Origin: Glaciozyma antarctica PI12
Taxonomy: Eukaryota > Basidiomycota > Microbotryomycetes > Kriegeriales > Camptobasidiaceae
Direction of reading: 5' to 3'
NCBI GenBank assembly: GCA_002917775.1
Contig: KZ627157.1
Span: forward strand, 1,031,454-1,095,453
Length of the DNA: 64,000 nucleotides
Positions 1-11,772 of this stretch are shown here, in pieces (position 1 is the first letter of the stretch; every line of letters starts with the position of its first letter). Under the pieces are notes generated by a model. The model was not told where the DNA came from and did no database searches. It saw only the letters and a list, made by a program, of their open reading frames with translations. The translations under genes and the position numbers were made by a program.

Positions 1-287
1 CAGCGGATGAGCCTGGCAATATCAACCTTACGGCAAGCCCTCGCTCCCGAGCTTCCCTCCTTGTCTTCGCTCACCACTCCTGTTCCAACCTCGGATGATA
101 TCTCGACAAGCGGTCAAACATCCACATCCCTCCTCCTCGAGCCGTCCCTCACTGCAGCTGCCTGGCCAGAAATCCTGCCAAGAAGGAGCTAGACTTGCGC
201 TTTGACCCCGGACGTGCCCGTGATCTGCGTCCGCACTTCGTTCGCTTCCTCCCGTGCTTTCCTGTCCGACAAAGACTTGAAACTTGA
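1..287 (+). CDS. 3' end of an unidentified protein (partial)
   Basis: A short stretch at the left edge (residues DEPGNINL) runs into a candidate GC-AG intron at about 33-110. After it, 58 codons stay open to a TGA, including the readable pieces RSNIHIPPPRAVPHC and NPAKKELDLRFDPG. I do not recognise the family, and the 5' part lies outside the window. The next gene on the opposite strand ends about 400 bases away, so the two would be convergent. The model rests on one non-canonical intron and reading-frame quality only; it could be chance. Confidence 0.25.
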
Positions 288-703
288 AGCGCACCTCGGC
301 AGTGAGTCCCCGCTCACGAAAAGCGCGCAGAACGCCGGAATCTCCAACTTCAAGCCTGCTCTCCAGCTCACCGACCAAGACTTCAAGAAGGTTGGTACGC
401 CGCGTACGAAACGCTCAGAGTCCAGGCGGTTGCGGCCACCTTGTAGTGAGAAAGGATGCAGCACCGCGATAGAGCTGAGAGTGGCGGTGGGGGAAATCCT
501 ACCAAGTTGGAGCCACGCAATCCCATCCAGACGCGCTCGTCTTCAGGCTGCTCGCATCTTACGAGAACAAGAAGGACAGTGGCCTAGCGGACGAGGATCC
601 GATTTGCGAGAGCGGGAACGGGCGTCCACCACATCCCTTCTCCGCACCGAAGAGAGCAAGCAGAATGAGGACGCCGACGTCAATGCGAACCATGCCCTCT
701 ATT
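288..703. other. intergenic region between convergent 3' ends
   Basis: No reading frame with recognisable protein character was found on either strand. It probably holds the 3' UTR of the histidyl-tRNA synthetase and of the partial gene to its left. Confidence 0.4.
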
Positions 704-2911
704 TCAAAGCCGCTCCGCCATCTTCTTCGTCAACCACGAAACCATATCTGTCCGCTCCACCACCTCGCCGTCATTCTTGGCCTCCTCCTTGCCGACCTGA
801 GGCTTGATCCGGACCAGGCCCTTCGCAAGCTCGTCAGGTGCGACAATGACGGCAAAAGGAATGTTGTCCTTGTCGACGACGGCAAACTGAGCTGCTGGCT
901 TGGGCTTGACCTTGTACGTGAACTCGGCCTGCAACCACAAAAAAGCTCAGCTCGCTCCCCGAATCCACTACCGCGAAACGCACCTTGATCCCCGCCGCCC
1001 ACAGCTCTGCGCAGACCCTCATCCGCTCCTCCAGAAGTCCATCCCCAACGCTCATCACAAAGACCTCGGTCGCTTTGCCTCGCCCACCCTCCAAGCCCGT
1101 CTCCTTCGCCTTTGCCAGAAGCAGCGAAAAGATGCGCTCGACGCCGAACGAGATGCCAACGCAAGGAATCTTTCCCGCCGCGCTCGTGGATCCCGAGAAC
1201 ATCCCAACTAGGTCATCGTAGCGTCCTCCGGCTGCGATAGATCCGACCCCGACGAGGCTCTCGTCCACCTCGGGCTCGTCGTCGCCGTTCGTAACCTTCT
1301 TCGCTTTGGGAGGTCGAGAAGTGAGAGTAGGGAGGGCGGATGCGGTGGGAGGGGGAGGAGGCGCGGAGCCTTCGGTGACGGCTTCGTAGATGAGGCCGGT
1401 GTAGTAGTCCAATCCTCGGGCGAGAGAGAGGTCGAAAGAGACCTGCAGCGAGAAGAGTGAGCACTCGAAAAGGCTGTGCTAGCAGATTTGCGCGCACCCG
1501 CTCAGTCACGCCGTAAATGTCAAGGTACTTGAAGAGAAGCGCCATGTCGGCAAGTCCAGCAACGGCCGTCTTGTTGGCGAGTAGGTTGGCGTCCTCCTGA
1601 AGCTTAGCCACAAGTTCCTTACCGCCTGAGAGATCGCTGATTAGGGGCAGGACGCCAACTGGGAAAGAAGGCGCGACTCGCCCTTGAGCTTGACGTATTC
1701 TCCAATCTTGTCGGCGACATCTCCATCAAGACCCTTGTCTTGCGTCATCTCCTTGCGAACGTCGAGCCAGGGCATCTGCACGAGGAGAAATGATCAGCTT
1801 TGAAAAGGCGCAGGAAGCACCGCAGGCGTGCCTTGTCAAGCTTGTCCACCGCGGACGAGATGGTGCGAATCTTGTCCTCCGGAACACCGCAAACAGCAAA
1901 GACTCCGTCCAGAATCTTGCGGTGGTTGATCTGTTCTACCGCTGATAAGCCCAGCGACTCTTCCTCCGCACCGAAGGGACGCACCTTGATAGTAAACTCC
2001 CCGATACCCAACGACGTGAGGATCTCGCAAGCGATGGCGATGACCTCGGCATCAGGCAGCATAGCATCGTACGTTCCAGCAATGTCAAAGTCCTGCGGCG
2101 CCGCGTTAGCGCGTTTCCGACTGAGCTCTGGGTCAGAGACGCACGCATTGGTAGAACTCGCGCATGCGACCCTTGGACATGGCAGGCTGATCTCGACGGT
2201 AGACCTTGGCGATGTGGTAGCGCTTGATGGTGGGGTACTGGGAGCCGTACATGGCGAGGAAGCGGGCGAACGGGACCTGCAAAAGCGTAACGCGTTCAGC
2301 ACCACCGCACACTCGCCGTTCCGAACCCTCACTCACCGTCAAATCGTAGCGCAGAGAGCAGAGCTTTGATCCTTGTTCATCCAGGTCGTAGATAAGCTTG
2401 CTATCTTCGCCGTACTTGCCGGAAAGGATCTCCTTGAGCTCGAACACGGGGGTGTCGATGGTGACTCCGCCGTGGAGCTCAAAGACGTCGGTGATCTTGC
2501 GGAAGATGGTCTGGCGAAGGAGCATGTCGGTAGGGTGCCAGTCCTTGGTGCCCTGGAGGCCATAACGCTGGGTCAGCTCCTCCCCCAGCTGCTCTCCGGG
2601 AGCCGACGCACCTTGGGAGTCTTGAGGGTAAACTTGGCCGCCTTCTTGGCCTTGCCACCCTTTCCAGCATCAGCAGACCCAGGTGCACCTCCTCCCAGCT
2701 GACTCTTGAGCCCTTGAAGCGTCGCGACTTCGCGGTCAATGTCGGCGGCGTCTGCCTTTTCTGCCTTGAGGGTACGGACGACGGCGCCTTGAGCTGTGAT
2801 GGCGGCGATGAGTTCGGCGTGGGAGGCCATGGTTGACGAGTAGCGCTTGAGCTGGGTGGAGGTCTGCTGGCGGAACGAGTTGAGCGAGGTGCGATAGACT
2901 CGACTGAGCAT
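704..2911 (-). CDS. HTS1: histidyl-tRNA synthetase, cytosolic and mitochondrial
   Basis: Charges tRNA-His with histidine. The order is an N-terminal WHEP-like segment ([15 protein letters not shown]), the class II catalytic core ([44 protein letters not shown]), the HisA-type motif ([26 protein letters not shown]) and an anticodon-binding domain ending MAERL. Two in-frame ATGs are present. The first (2911) adds a 27-residue basic, Ser/Thr-rich presequence beginning MLSRVYRTS and ending KRYSS, typical of mitochondrial import. The second, at 2830 (MASHAEL), would give the cytosolic enzyme. One gene serving both compartments by alternative initiation is established for yeast HTS1. At least two introns are GC-AG (1776-1831 and 1626-1681). 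It is divergent from VPS33 across about 140 bp. Confidence 0.95.
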
Positions 2912-3053
2912 AAATCGAAGGACAAGAGGGAGCACAGCACGGCTGTTCGCGTCGACTCTTGTCCTCGCGTACCATCGAGTACCGACGAACAGCGACGCTA
3001 CCCAGATCAGTCGCGCTCAACGCTCAACGCTCGCTCCGAGCCACCCGTTCACG
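2912..3053. promoter_or_regulatory. divergent promoter HTS1/VPS33
   Basis: About 140 bp separates the outermost ATG of the synthetase from the VPS33 ATG, so both 5' UTRs and core promoters must share it. I see no clear TATA box. The choice of synthetase transcription start here would decide whether the mitochondrial presequence is included. Confidence 0.5.
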
Positions 3054-5493
3054 ATGCAGCAGCCGGCTCAAGGTCTCGACACGCAGCTCTTTCAGCTCGT
3101 CTCGTCGTCGTCCCTCCAACAACTCCTCGAGCGGATCGTCGGACCCAAGACGCTCGTACTCTCTCCGAACTTGGCTGGACCACTGGGGTTGGTGACGGAA
3201 GTGGGCTTGCTCAAGGTGAGCATCGAGCTGGACGCGCGTGGGGCGGAGGGACTGACGTGCTCCTTGAGAACAACAATGCAGTTACCAAGATGTACTGGCT
3301 CGAGGCGGGAGCTCTCCCACAGGCGGAACGGAATATCGTGTATCTCTGTCGACCAGAGGCGCGGTGGATGAAGGTCATCGCAGGTACGTCGGCTCGTCGC
3401 CGCGCTCACGGCGCTCGCACTCCCCCCAGCAGCACCTGGAAGCAGAGCTAACAGCTGCCTGTCTCTACTCAGATCAAATCAACTCGCCAGCAGCGAACGC
3501 CCATCAGTATCACCTCCTCGTCGTTCCACGAATGACGACGATCTGCTCGACACTCCTCTCCGACCTTGGTGTTCTCGGTTCGATCGACGTGCAAGAGTTC
3601 CAGCTCGGCCTCATCCCGCTTGAAAAGGACTTGCTGAGTTTGGAGAGCGAGGACGTCTGGCGGAAGCTTGCTCTCGTGAGCCACGGCTTCCTGAACCCTG
3701 GCGAACCATCCGTTGACCTCTTGTTCGCTCCTCAGGATGGCGACTACTCCCCCGTCTACGACATGGGGAAAGCAGTCATGACGATTCAAAGAGCGTTCGG
3801 TTTGATTCCGCGCATCATCGGCAAGGGCGACTCGGCCAAGGTGCGTCTTCGCAGTTGCGAGTGCGGAGGAGCAGGTACTGATGACCCGCTTGTAGCGATT
3901 GAGTGAGCTCCTGCGACGGCTGCGAAAGGAGATGCCGCTATCAGTTGCTGGAGCTACCCCGCTTGGCGTTGGCTGCATCGATTCGATGATCGTTATCGAC
4001 CGACAAGTCGACATGGCCACGCCGCTCTGCACGCAGCTCACGTACGAGGGACTTGTGGATGAGGTGATGGGCATCAAGAACTGTAAGCTTCTCGTACTTA
4101 CCCCATTCGGACTCGAATGCTGATCTCGTGGAAATCCAGCGCACGTCGAAGTCGACGCGGCCCTCATCAACCCCGCTCCCGCCGCTTCTACCTCGACTCC
4201 CTCTGCCTCTGCGTTCGGTACACTTCCTCCGAAGAAGAAGAAGCACCTGCTCTCTTCTACCGACTCGATCTTCGCCGAGCTTCGAGACAAGAACTTTGCC
4301 GTGGTCGGCGCGACCCTCAACCGCACTGCACGACGTTTAAACGACGACTACGAACGCCGGCATCAGGCCAAAACTCCCGCAGAGCTACGGCAGTTCGTTG
4401 GACAGCTCGGAGGCTTGCAGGCAGAGCATCAGGCGCTACGGCTGCGTACGTTATTCCTCCTGGGCGACCATTCTTGCGGAAGACAGTAAACCGACTCTGA
4501 TTTTACGCAGACACTGGACTCACGGAGCAGATCATGACCGTAACCGCAACCGACGAGTTCAACACTGCTCTGGAGATACAGCAAAGTGCGCGACGTCCCT
4601 CCTCCGCGCCTTCTATCCCACACTGACCTGGTTCTCCCGTAGACCTCATCGCGGGCGTCGATTTGGCTGCTCAAGAGAACGCGATTCGCGAGCTGCTCAA
4701 TCTGCATCTCCCTCTCCTGACGGTCCTGCGACTGCTGTGCCTTTACAGCATCGTCTCGGGAGGCTTAAAGCCGAAGGTCATCGAAGAGTTCAAGCGCGAC
4801 ATCCTCCAGGTACGTTCGTCACTGGCGAAGCCGTGATTTACGAGGAGTCTAATACTTGGCACGGCAGACCTACGGCTTCCAGCATGTCCCCCTCCTCCTG
4901 TCCCTCCAATCCCTCTCTCTCATCACCCGCATCACTCCCACCAAGTCCGCCTTCGCTCTCGCTCGCAAGCCATTGCGACTCGTCGTGGACGACGTGGACG
5001 AGCAGGATCCCACCGACGTTGCTTACGTCTTCTCAGGCTACGCGCCTCTCAGCGTACGACTCGTTCAGTGCGCCGTGGGCCGAGGAGGACCCTTAAACGG
5101 CTGGAAAGGAATCGAGGACGTTCTCAAGGCGCTTCCCGGAGCAACGTTTGACGACGTTCAGGCCGTCGACAGCTCTCCTCACGCTCGGAGTGAGTTGCGC
5201 TTTTTCAACCCTCCTCAAACGCGTTCTAACTCTCGAGCCGAAGATACCTCAACTCAAGGGCAGCTTCCAACAACCGTGGTCTGCTACCTCGGCGGCATCA
5301 CCTACGCTGAGATCGCCGCTTTGCGCTTCCTAAACCGCCAAACTCCTCGTACGTTACGAAATTCGTCTCCCACCTCGCCCGAGCTGATGCCTGCCTCTCA
5401 GAGCGCAATTTGCTGATTATCACGACGGGGATTTGCCAGGGCGGCGGGCTCCTCGCGAGCCTCCAGCCCGAAGCGTCGAAAGCTGCTGCATAA
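3054..5493 (+). CDS. VPS33: vacuolar protein sorting protein 33, Sec1/Munc18 family
   Basis: SNARE-binding subunit of the HOPS and CORVET tethering complexes, acting in endosome/vacuole fusion. The product starts MQQPAQGLDTQLFQLVSSSS and carries Sec1-family landmarks: YHLLVVPRMTTICSTLLSDLG, IGCIDS-like GVGCIDSMIVIDRQVDMATP, the domain-2 segment LYSIVSGGLKPKVIEEFK, and the C-terminal VCYLGGITYAEIAALRFL that is characteristic of VPS33. It ends LQPEASKAAA. About nine short introns can be placed with consistent phases. It is convergent with UBA3, with about 90 bp between the stops. Confidence 0.92.
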
Positions 5494-5582
5494 GGAGAAG
5501 GGATGTATCTTTGTCGTAAAAATAGTTCGCAATGGCAGGTTATTTGCAAAGAGAGTAGGGTATCGAAAGCTAGACGACGGGG

Positions 5583-7443
5583 TTATGCGAGACGGACGGG
5601 GGGACTACTCATGCGAAGGATACGGCTAGCGAAAGGGAGAACGGAAGGCCTGCGTCCGTGACGGAGAGGACATCCCCGGATGCGATGAGCTCTCCGAGAG
5701 TCTTCTCGAGGTTCGGTCGCGTCGCCGCTTCGAGCTCTTGGAGGTAGAGGTTCGAGGTAGAGGTTCTTCGTCCCACCCAGCGAGATAGACGGCCTGCGAA
5801 TTTGGCTGGAAGAAGCGTCAGCTAAATATCCTTCTCGAGTATGACATCGACGCACAGGTCCTGCTTCTCGAGGAGAAAGTCAATGAGATCCTGGAGCGTC
5901 GATTCGGCGGGCCGAGTGACTTCGATAACCTCACCACCACACACGGGGCACTCGGGCTTCTTCTGGTGCTCGAATGTGTAGGTGTAGATGCTCTCGTTTC
6001 CAGTGTACATCCTTCAGCGGAGATACACGTCAGCGGGGGTCGTAGCGCAAGCTGAACAGCACGCACATGTAGTTGTTGAGGTACGGGTTCGTGCTCGTCG
6101 CGATCTTGAACGCCTCGTTGCAGCAGGCGGCTAAGCGTAGAAAGTTAGCCTCTGCAGGAAAGCGTCGAGTGCTCGCTTGACGCACCAGCAACGATTGCGT
6201 TCGTGGAAGCGATGGCGGGGATGATGCGCTTGACGACGCCCTGCGTGAGACTCCAAGTAACGCCGATGATGTTGTACTGCTCTGCGCGAGTCCTGGCCGC
6301 ATCGAAAAGCCACTGGATGTGCTCCGGATCATCATTGTCCACCTTCTTGTCTAGGGAGCGGAGAACTCAGTCAGGAGGAGCCACGGAGATCGCAGCGCGG
6401 AGAACGCACCTTTGAAGACGCGTGGCCACTCGAGAATGCTGGCCCATTCGATGCAGTGCTCAGGAAGACGCGGAGTGTTGGCGATGGTGCAAATGGGAAA
6501 GGCGGTGGGAGGGGTGAGCATGTCGAGGCTGCACTCGTAGCAGGAGGTGATAGTGGGGAGGATCACACGAGCCTGTCCCTTGAATCCTGAGTAACAGGAC
6601 CTTCAGCTCCAGCTCCCTCGCCCATCCCTTCTTGCAAGCCGAATCAAACTCACCCTCCGTTCCGCCGTCAACCAAAGGCTTCAAGCTCTCCGGCACGTCT
6701 GGGTCGACCAAGTTGACCAGAGTCGCGCTCATCCACCTCCTCGCATCCACCGAGTCGAGTCCACAAACGACAATGTTAAACTGCATGTAGTAGTCGTCGT
6801 CCTTGTCCTGAATCTTACCGTGGTAGCTACGTGCAGAGGAAAGACGGGTCAGCTGCCGCGTCCTGATCCCTCCCAAGAACGAGTCCTCACGGAATAACGA
6901 CCACTCCAGGAACGCGCTGCATGATAAACTCGGCTGCCACAGTAGCTTTGGGGTGACCGACGTCCTTGGGCCTGCACCACCAGATCTGGAGTCAGCAACT
7001 CGGCCAGTCCGAGCTCCGCGCCGCTCACCTGAAGAGGAACTGCCGGTTCAAGTTGGAGATATCGATCGTGTCCATGTCGATAACGTGGATGTCCCTGAAG
7101 CCTAGTAGAGCCAGGTTGGCGAGAATCTCGCATCCTAGTCCTCCCGCACCTGTCGAGAGCACGAACGCGGAGTGAGCAAGCAGTCCCCCTCGCGGCGACG
7201 GTTCGGCCAGAGCGACGCACCGATGACCAGGACCTTGCAGGTGTTGCGTAGGAAGGACTGAGTCTCTTCTCCTGGGCTGAAAGCTTCGTCGGCGAAGGGA
7301 CCTCGGCGGCAGAGGATCTTGTCGAGGTGCTTGTACCTTGGGAGAGGAAAGGGCGCGTCAGCTCGTTCGTCTTGTAAGAGCGGCAGGTGGCAGAGTTACC
7401 TTCCTTCCCAGTCAGGTACGTTGGCGGGAGTAGCGACTTGCAT
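5583..7443 (-). CDS. UBA3: NEDD8-activating enzyme E1 catalytic subunit, C-terminus frameshifted
   Basis: Adenylates NEDD8/Rub1 and passes it to Ubc12. Seen: start [16 protein letters not shown]; the nucleotide-binding glycine loop [33 protein letters not shown]; the catalytic-cysteine region [10 protein letters not shown]; and the zinc-ligand pair PECPVCGG. The C-terminal ubiquitin-fold domain aligns by eye with human UBA3 up to GTKNLYL. It then continues in another frame as [20 protein letters not shown] and would end at 5609-5611. A perfect 13-bp tandem duplication at 5741-5766 separates the two frames. As written, the reading frame instead runs to an unrelated tail ending at 5583. The last intron (GTGCGT...CAG) gives [11 protein letters not shown], confirming the frame upstream of the duplication. 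Confidence 0.9.
5741..5766. repeat. perfect 13-bp tandem duplication inside UBA3
   Basis: The unit gaggtagaggttc occurs twice with no spacer. Because 13 is not a multiple of three, the UBA3 frame shifts by one across it. Both sides read as conserved protein (NLYL before, [15 protein letters not shown] after) in different frames. Confidence 0.95.
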
Positions 7444-7835
7444 CGTCCTGAGCGAAGGGAGGTGAGCATCCGCGACTCCGCGAACAAGTCTCCATCAGCT
7501 CAGCTTCCCCTACATAGCCGCCTCGCAAGCCTCCGCTCTCAGTTCGTTTCTCGGCAGTTCTGCAGCAGTCCACCCTTCCAGTCTGATACAGAAGCACATG
7601 TATTTCCTTTAACACCTCCCCCTCCCGCGCGCGCTCAGCGTGTCTCCTCCTACGACAAGTTCCCTTCCTTCCCTCCACTGTAACCCTACGCACTTTCCAG
7701 CGACTCCATCCCTTGAAGCACTGCTCAGCCCTCAATACTGCTCGAGCGTTCCCGCCTCCGCTAGGGCTGCGCCTCGAGCAACAGCTCCGGCGCGTAGTTC
7801 ATATCCTCCCGCGCGCAGTCTCCAGCTCCCGACCC
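7444..7835. other. region between UBA3 5' end and NXT1 3' end
   Basis: Both flanking genes are on the minus strand, so this should hold the UBA3 promoter and 5' UTR plus the NXT1 3' UTR. It is pyrimidine-rich on the plus strand. No reading frame of protein character was found. Confidence 0.4.
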
Positions 7836-8504
7836 TCAGCAAAACCGAAACGCATCGGCGCTGATGGCGTACTGGAGATCTGCCGGACCTTGTTGAGGTG
7901 CGCGAGGGTCGGGGACGAGGATGAAGGATTGGGAGAAGACGCGGGGGAGGTATTCGTGGTCCTTGGCCGAGACTTTGGCTGCTGTGCGAAGCCCACCGGG
8001 ATCGTCGCCGTGGGTGACCTGCGCCAAAAGAGTTAGCTCCTCTCCTCACTGGACGAGTGACAAAGGCGGAGGCGCACTTGGCCGGTCACGGAGACGACGA
8101 GAGCTGGCGTTACGGTCCCGGAGCCTAGTAGAAAGCAACGACGTCAGCTTAGCCGTTCACGGCCCTTGCTAAACGCTGCGAAGAGCACTCACCTGCGATG
8201 GGATGGCAGTCGAATGCCTGAACCTCGTGCGAGCTCTTGGGCAGTTGCTCGACAAAGGCAGGAAGGTCGGCGTAAGGGATGGGGTTGCCGTTCCAGGTGA
8301 TCCTCGAGGTTGGCAAGTATAGGGCGTGTACCAGAGCTGCTCGTTCCGGAGCAGGCGCGTCGAGTGCCGCGTAGTAGCGCTGGATAGAAGTTACGTTAAC
8401 TCTGGCTCGGGGTCGCAGAGAGGGCAGAGCGGAGAGAAGCCTACCTCTGTAAAGGTTTGAGCTGAAGCAGCTGCTGAGGCTACGATGGCTCCAATGTCCG
8501 ACAT
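7836..8504 (-). CDS. NXT1: NTF2-related mRNA export protein (p15/NXT1 type)
   Basis: Small NTF2-fold partner of the Mex67/TAP mRNA export receptor. The product starts MSDIGAIVASAAASAQTFTE and continues RYYAALDAPAPERAALVHALY, then SRITWNGNPIPYADLPAFVEQ, the segment HEVQAFDCHPI, a beta strand TPALVVSVTGQVTHGDDP, and FSQSFILVPDP near the end. The WNG...HEVQAFDCHP pattern is typical of NXT1/NTF2-like proteins. Several small introns split roughly 150 residues. The 5' end faces the GRAM/VASt gene across about 130 bp, implying a shared promoter. Confidence 0.85.
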
Positions 8505-8633
8505 GGCAGAGCTTGGCGGACGGAGGAAGAGGCACACGAACAAGAACTGACTCGAGAACGGATCTTGCCCTTGTCCCTCCCCCTGATCCTGCACGGCTCC
8601 GCCCCCGCTCGTAAGCAGTTCAGAGCTTGCACT

Positions 8634-11600
8634 ATGCCACAGAGAGCTGACTCGGCTACACACAGAGCGATGCTCTCTCGTTTGAAGCGGCGGACTCCAT
8701 CAACTCTTGACGACGCACATCACGACCTCCCCAGTCCAGGCGGCAGCGACCACAACAGCTACACTACAGAGTTTGGCCGCGCTGTATCTCCTTCTCCATC
8801 TCGCCGTCCTCAAGTGTCGACCGTTCCAGCAAGGGGAGAGCGTTACGTGGACCAGGACGCACCCAATCCGAACGGGCTCTCTCCTGAGCGCGCACGCTCC
8901 CGCACCTCGAGGAGCAGCTCGTTCAGCTCAGCCGGAGCAGGCGACAGGCGCAGCGCCAACTACTCGATGCCTGAGCCGAGGTACCTAGCCGTAGGAGGAG
9001 GAGGGTTGATCGGAGAGGGAAGCCTCAAGCTGGACCAGGTCAGCTCGGGAGGGAGGGGCGCTACGCTGCTCGTTCAGGCGCCCGAGTTGATGCTGGCCTT
9101 GGGCGACTTGGAACCGAACGGCTACCACAGCGAGTCGGATCTACGGACGCCTGTTCCTGGCATCAACGGCGTCAACGCCTTCGACACCTTCCCCCCCACA
9201 TCTCCTCCCATCACTCGAGCTCGATCAGCGACCACCGCCTCTCAACGACCTTCCGGCCTCGACGCTCTTGCCGACATCAACGTCTCCTATACCCCCTCCT
9301 CCGCCTCCGCCCTCGCGCTTCCCTACAGCCCTCCCAACGGTCGCACCAGGAGCCGCACTAGCTCCTTCACCAACGGAGAACGTCCCACCCCGACCTCCCC
9401 CACACTTCCTACCACTAAATCCGCCTCCTCGAGCCGAAATTCGACCCTCATCGAGCCCGATTCGTCCAGCAGCAGCAAGAGCTCGAGCAAGAAGTCGCGC
9501 TCGGGGACCGGAGGGATTGCGTCCGCCCTCGCCCACTCCGGCGTTGCGCTCGCTTCCCCCTCCCCCCATTTTCGTCAACCTCTAGCTCTCGATCGAGTCC
9601 CCACGTCGACGAGCTCGCTCGGCGGGAGGGACAGCCAGGACGGCATCGATTCGGACGGCATGTCGTTTGGCGAGCAGGGGTTCATGTCGATGGACGCGCT
9701 CGGGAGCTTTGACGACGTAGTTGATCAGCTGGGGACGGGGTATGCGGTCGCCAGTAGCAAGCGGAACGCCGAGTTCCATGCCATCTTCAAAACGATCCCA
9801 GACGACGATTATCTCATCGAAGGTGAGTTGTGCTGCACTTGCCGTTCGCTAAAGACGCTTATCCAGCCTTGTTCCAGATTACGGATGCGCTCTTCAGCGC
9901 GAGATCCTGATTCAGGGACGCCTCTACATCTCCGAACACCACCTCTCGTTCAACGCCAACATCTTCGGCTGGGTCACCACTGTGCGCACGCTTCATCCTC
10001 TCGTCGCGAATCGCCCGCTGACTCTTTCCTTTCAAGCTCACCCTTCCTTTCGCCGAAATCGTCTCGATCGAAAAGCGCATGACTGCGTACGTGATCCCTA
10101 ACGCGATTCAAGTCACGACGCTGCATGCTCGCGTGCGTCTTATCCTCCTATCTTGCGCGAGAACGACTACTAAACGAATATGCACTCGCAGTACAGCATG
10201 GCGTCGTTCTTGTCGCGCGATACGACCTACGACCTCATCGTCAACATTTGGCGCATGATCCACCCCGCCGTTCCCGCCTCTGCTCTTCCCGACGGCGGTA
10301 GCGTTCAGGACACAGAGGACGACGCCGACATCGGTTCGATGGAGTCGCTCGACGAGGTGGAGGCGAGCGCGAAGCGGAATCGGAAACGCACGAGGGGACG
10401 ACGGCGCGGCGAGGCGAGCGAGAACGGGGAGAAGGGGAGAAGAGCGGCTTGCTCATGCGACCAGCGACGGGAAGCCCGCGGGGATCGAGGACGGATCTCA
10501 AGATGCACTCGCCGACCGTCGACGCTTGCCCTGCGCTGCGGAATCTCAAGGAGACGTGCATGGACGTCGTCTTTCCCAGCGCCCCGGAGAAGATTTACAA
10601 CCTCATGTTCACGAGCGGCTTCATGAAAGAGTTTTGGGTCGGCAATCAGAAGCTCATGGGTGCGACCTTTCCTCTTTTCGCGCGTTGGACGCCGGGCTGA
10701 TTCGAGCGACGACTCTGGCAGAGCTTCAAATCTCCGACTGGGCTCCCGAGAAGTTCGGCTCGAACCTTCTCGCCCGCACAATGAGCTACATCAAGCCCCT
10801 CAACGGTTCGATCGGACCCAAGCAGACGAAGTGCCTTCTCACCGACGAGAACGCGCACGTCGACTTTGACGATTACGTCTGCGTTATTACGACTACGCGA
10901 ACGCCGGACGTCCCGAGTGGCAGCGCGTTTGCAGTTCGGACGAGGACGTCGATGACTTGGGCGAAGGGCAACTCGTGCCGAGTCGTCGTGACGACGGGAG
11001 TCGAGTGGTCGAAGAGCAGCTTTATCAAGGGTGCGGGCGTTCTCTCTCTCCCGGCGTGAAGAAGCTGACGATTTCGCTGCGATCTGTAGGCATCATCGAG
11101 CGCTCCTGCATCGAGGGACAGAAGTCGTACCACGCGGATCTCGAGAAGGCGATGCGAGCGTACATCCACCAGCATCGCAGCGAGTTCCTCGAGGAGGGCC
11201 AGGCCGCCGACGCCGAGTCGTCTGACGAAGATGCGAGCGTCGAGGAAAGCAGCTGGAACCCGGACGCGGCGGCGGCGGCGGCGGGCGCGGAGGGGTCAAG
11301 CGCACGAGCGGAGGACGCAGGCGCGTTCGGGGCCCTCACTCGCGCAATCCCTCTCCTCCGCCCGGTAGCCGACATCCTCTCGAGCGTCGGAGAACTCGTC
11401 GGCGGTCTCGTAGGCGGCATGAGCCTCACGAGCGGAGCCCTCACGTTCGTCATCGGGTTCCTCCTCCTCAGCAACCTCTGGACCCTCTCCCGCCGCCCCG
11501 CTACTCCCTCTCGCGCCCGCCTCGACCATTCGTCCTCGACTCCTTCGACACATCGCACGCCGGACGAAGTCGCCAACGCCGTACGCGACGTCCTGCAGGA

Positions 11601-11772
11601 CTACTTCTCCCTCAAGACTCCCCCTCCTCCTCCTCCCACAGCGGCGGCGCCGATACCGAGTCAAGGAGCAGTGGTGGACCGGGCGATGGAAGCGAGTGAG
11701 CTGGCAGGGTTGCTGGATGAGCTCGAGGTGCGGTTGGCAAGGTTGAGAAGGAGTTTATCGGAGGTGGACTGA
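8634..11772 (+). CDS. GRAM/VASt-domain sterol transfer protein of the LAM family
   Basis: Predicted ER-anchored lipid transfer protein at membrane contact sites. Order: a long Ser/Pro-rich N-terminus of about 370 residues; a GRAM domain (EFHAIFKTIPDDDYLIE, LYISEHHLSFNANIFGW, PFAEIVSIEKR); an acidic/basic linker; a VASt/StART-like domain (DVVFPSAPEKIYNLMFTSGF, LQISDWAPEKFG, SYIKPLNGSIGPKQTKC, EGQKSYHADLEKAM); one membrane segment (GALTFVIGFLLLSNLWTL); and a C-terminal coiled-coil. This matches yeast Lam/Ysp2 and animal GRAMD1 proteins. Alternative start ATG at 8670. The linker needs a frame change near 10.4 kb, which a 59-nt GC-AG intron at 10406-10464 would supply. Confidence 0.88.

Noticed and set aside
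8565-8633. Earlier start for the LAM protein
   Set aside because: The upstream frame begins with TTG, not ATG; the first ATG is at 8634.
9225-9578. Long minus-strand open frame opposite the LAM gene
   Set aside because: Antisense shadow of a Ser/Pro-rich coding region; Gly/Arg-rich with no family character and no start context.
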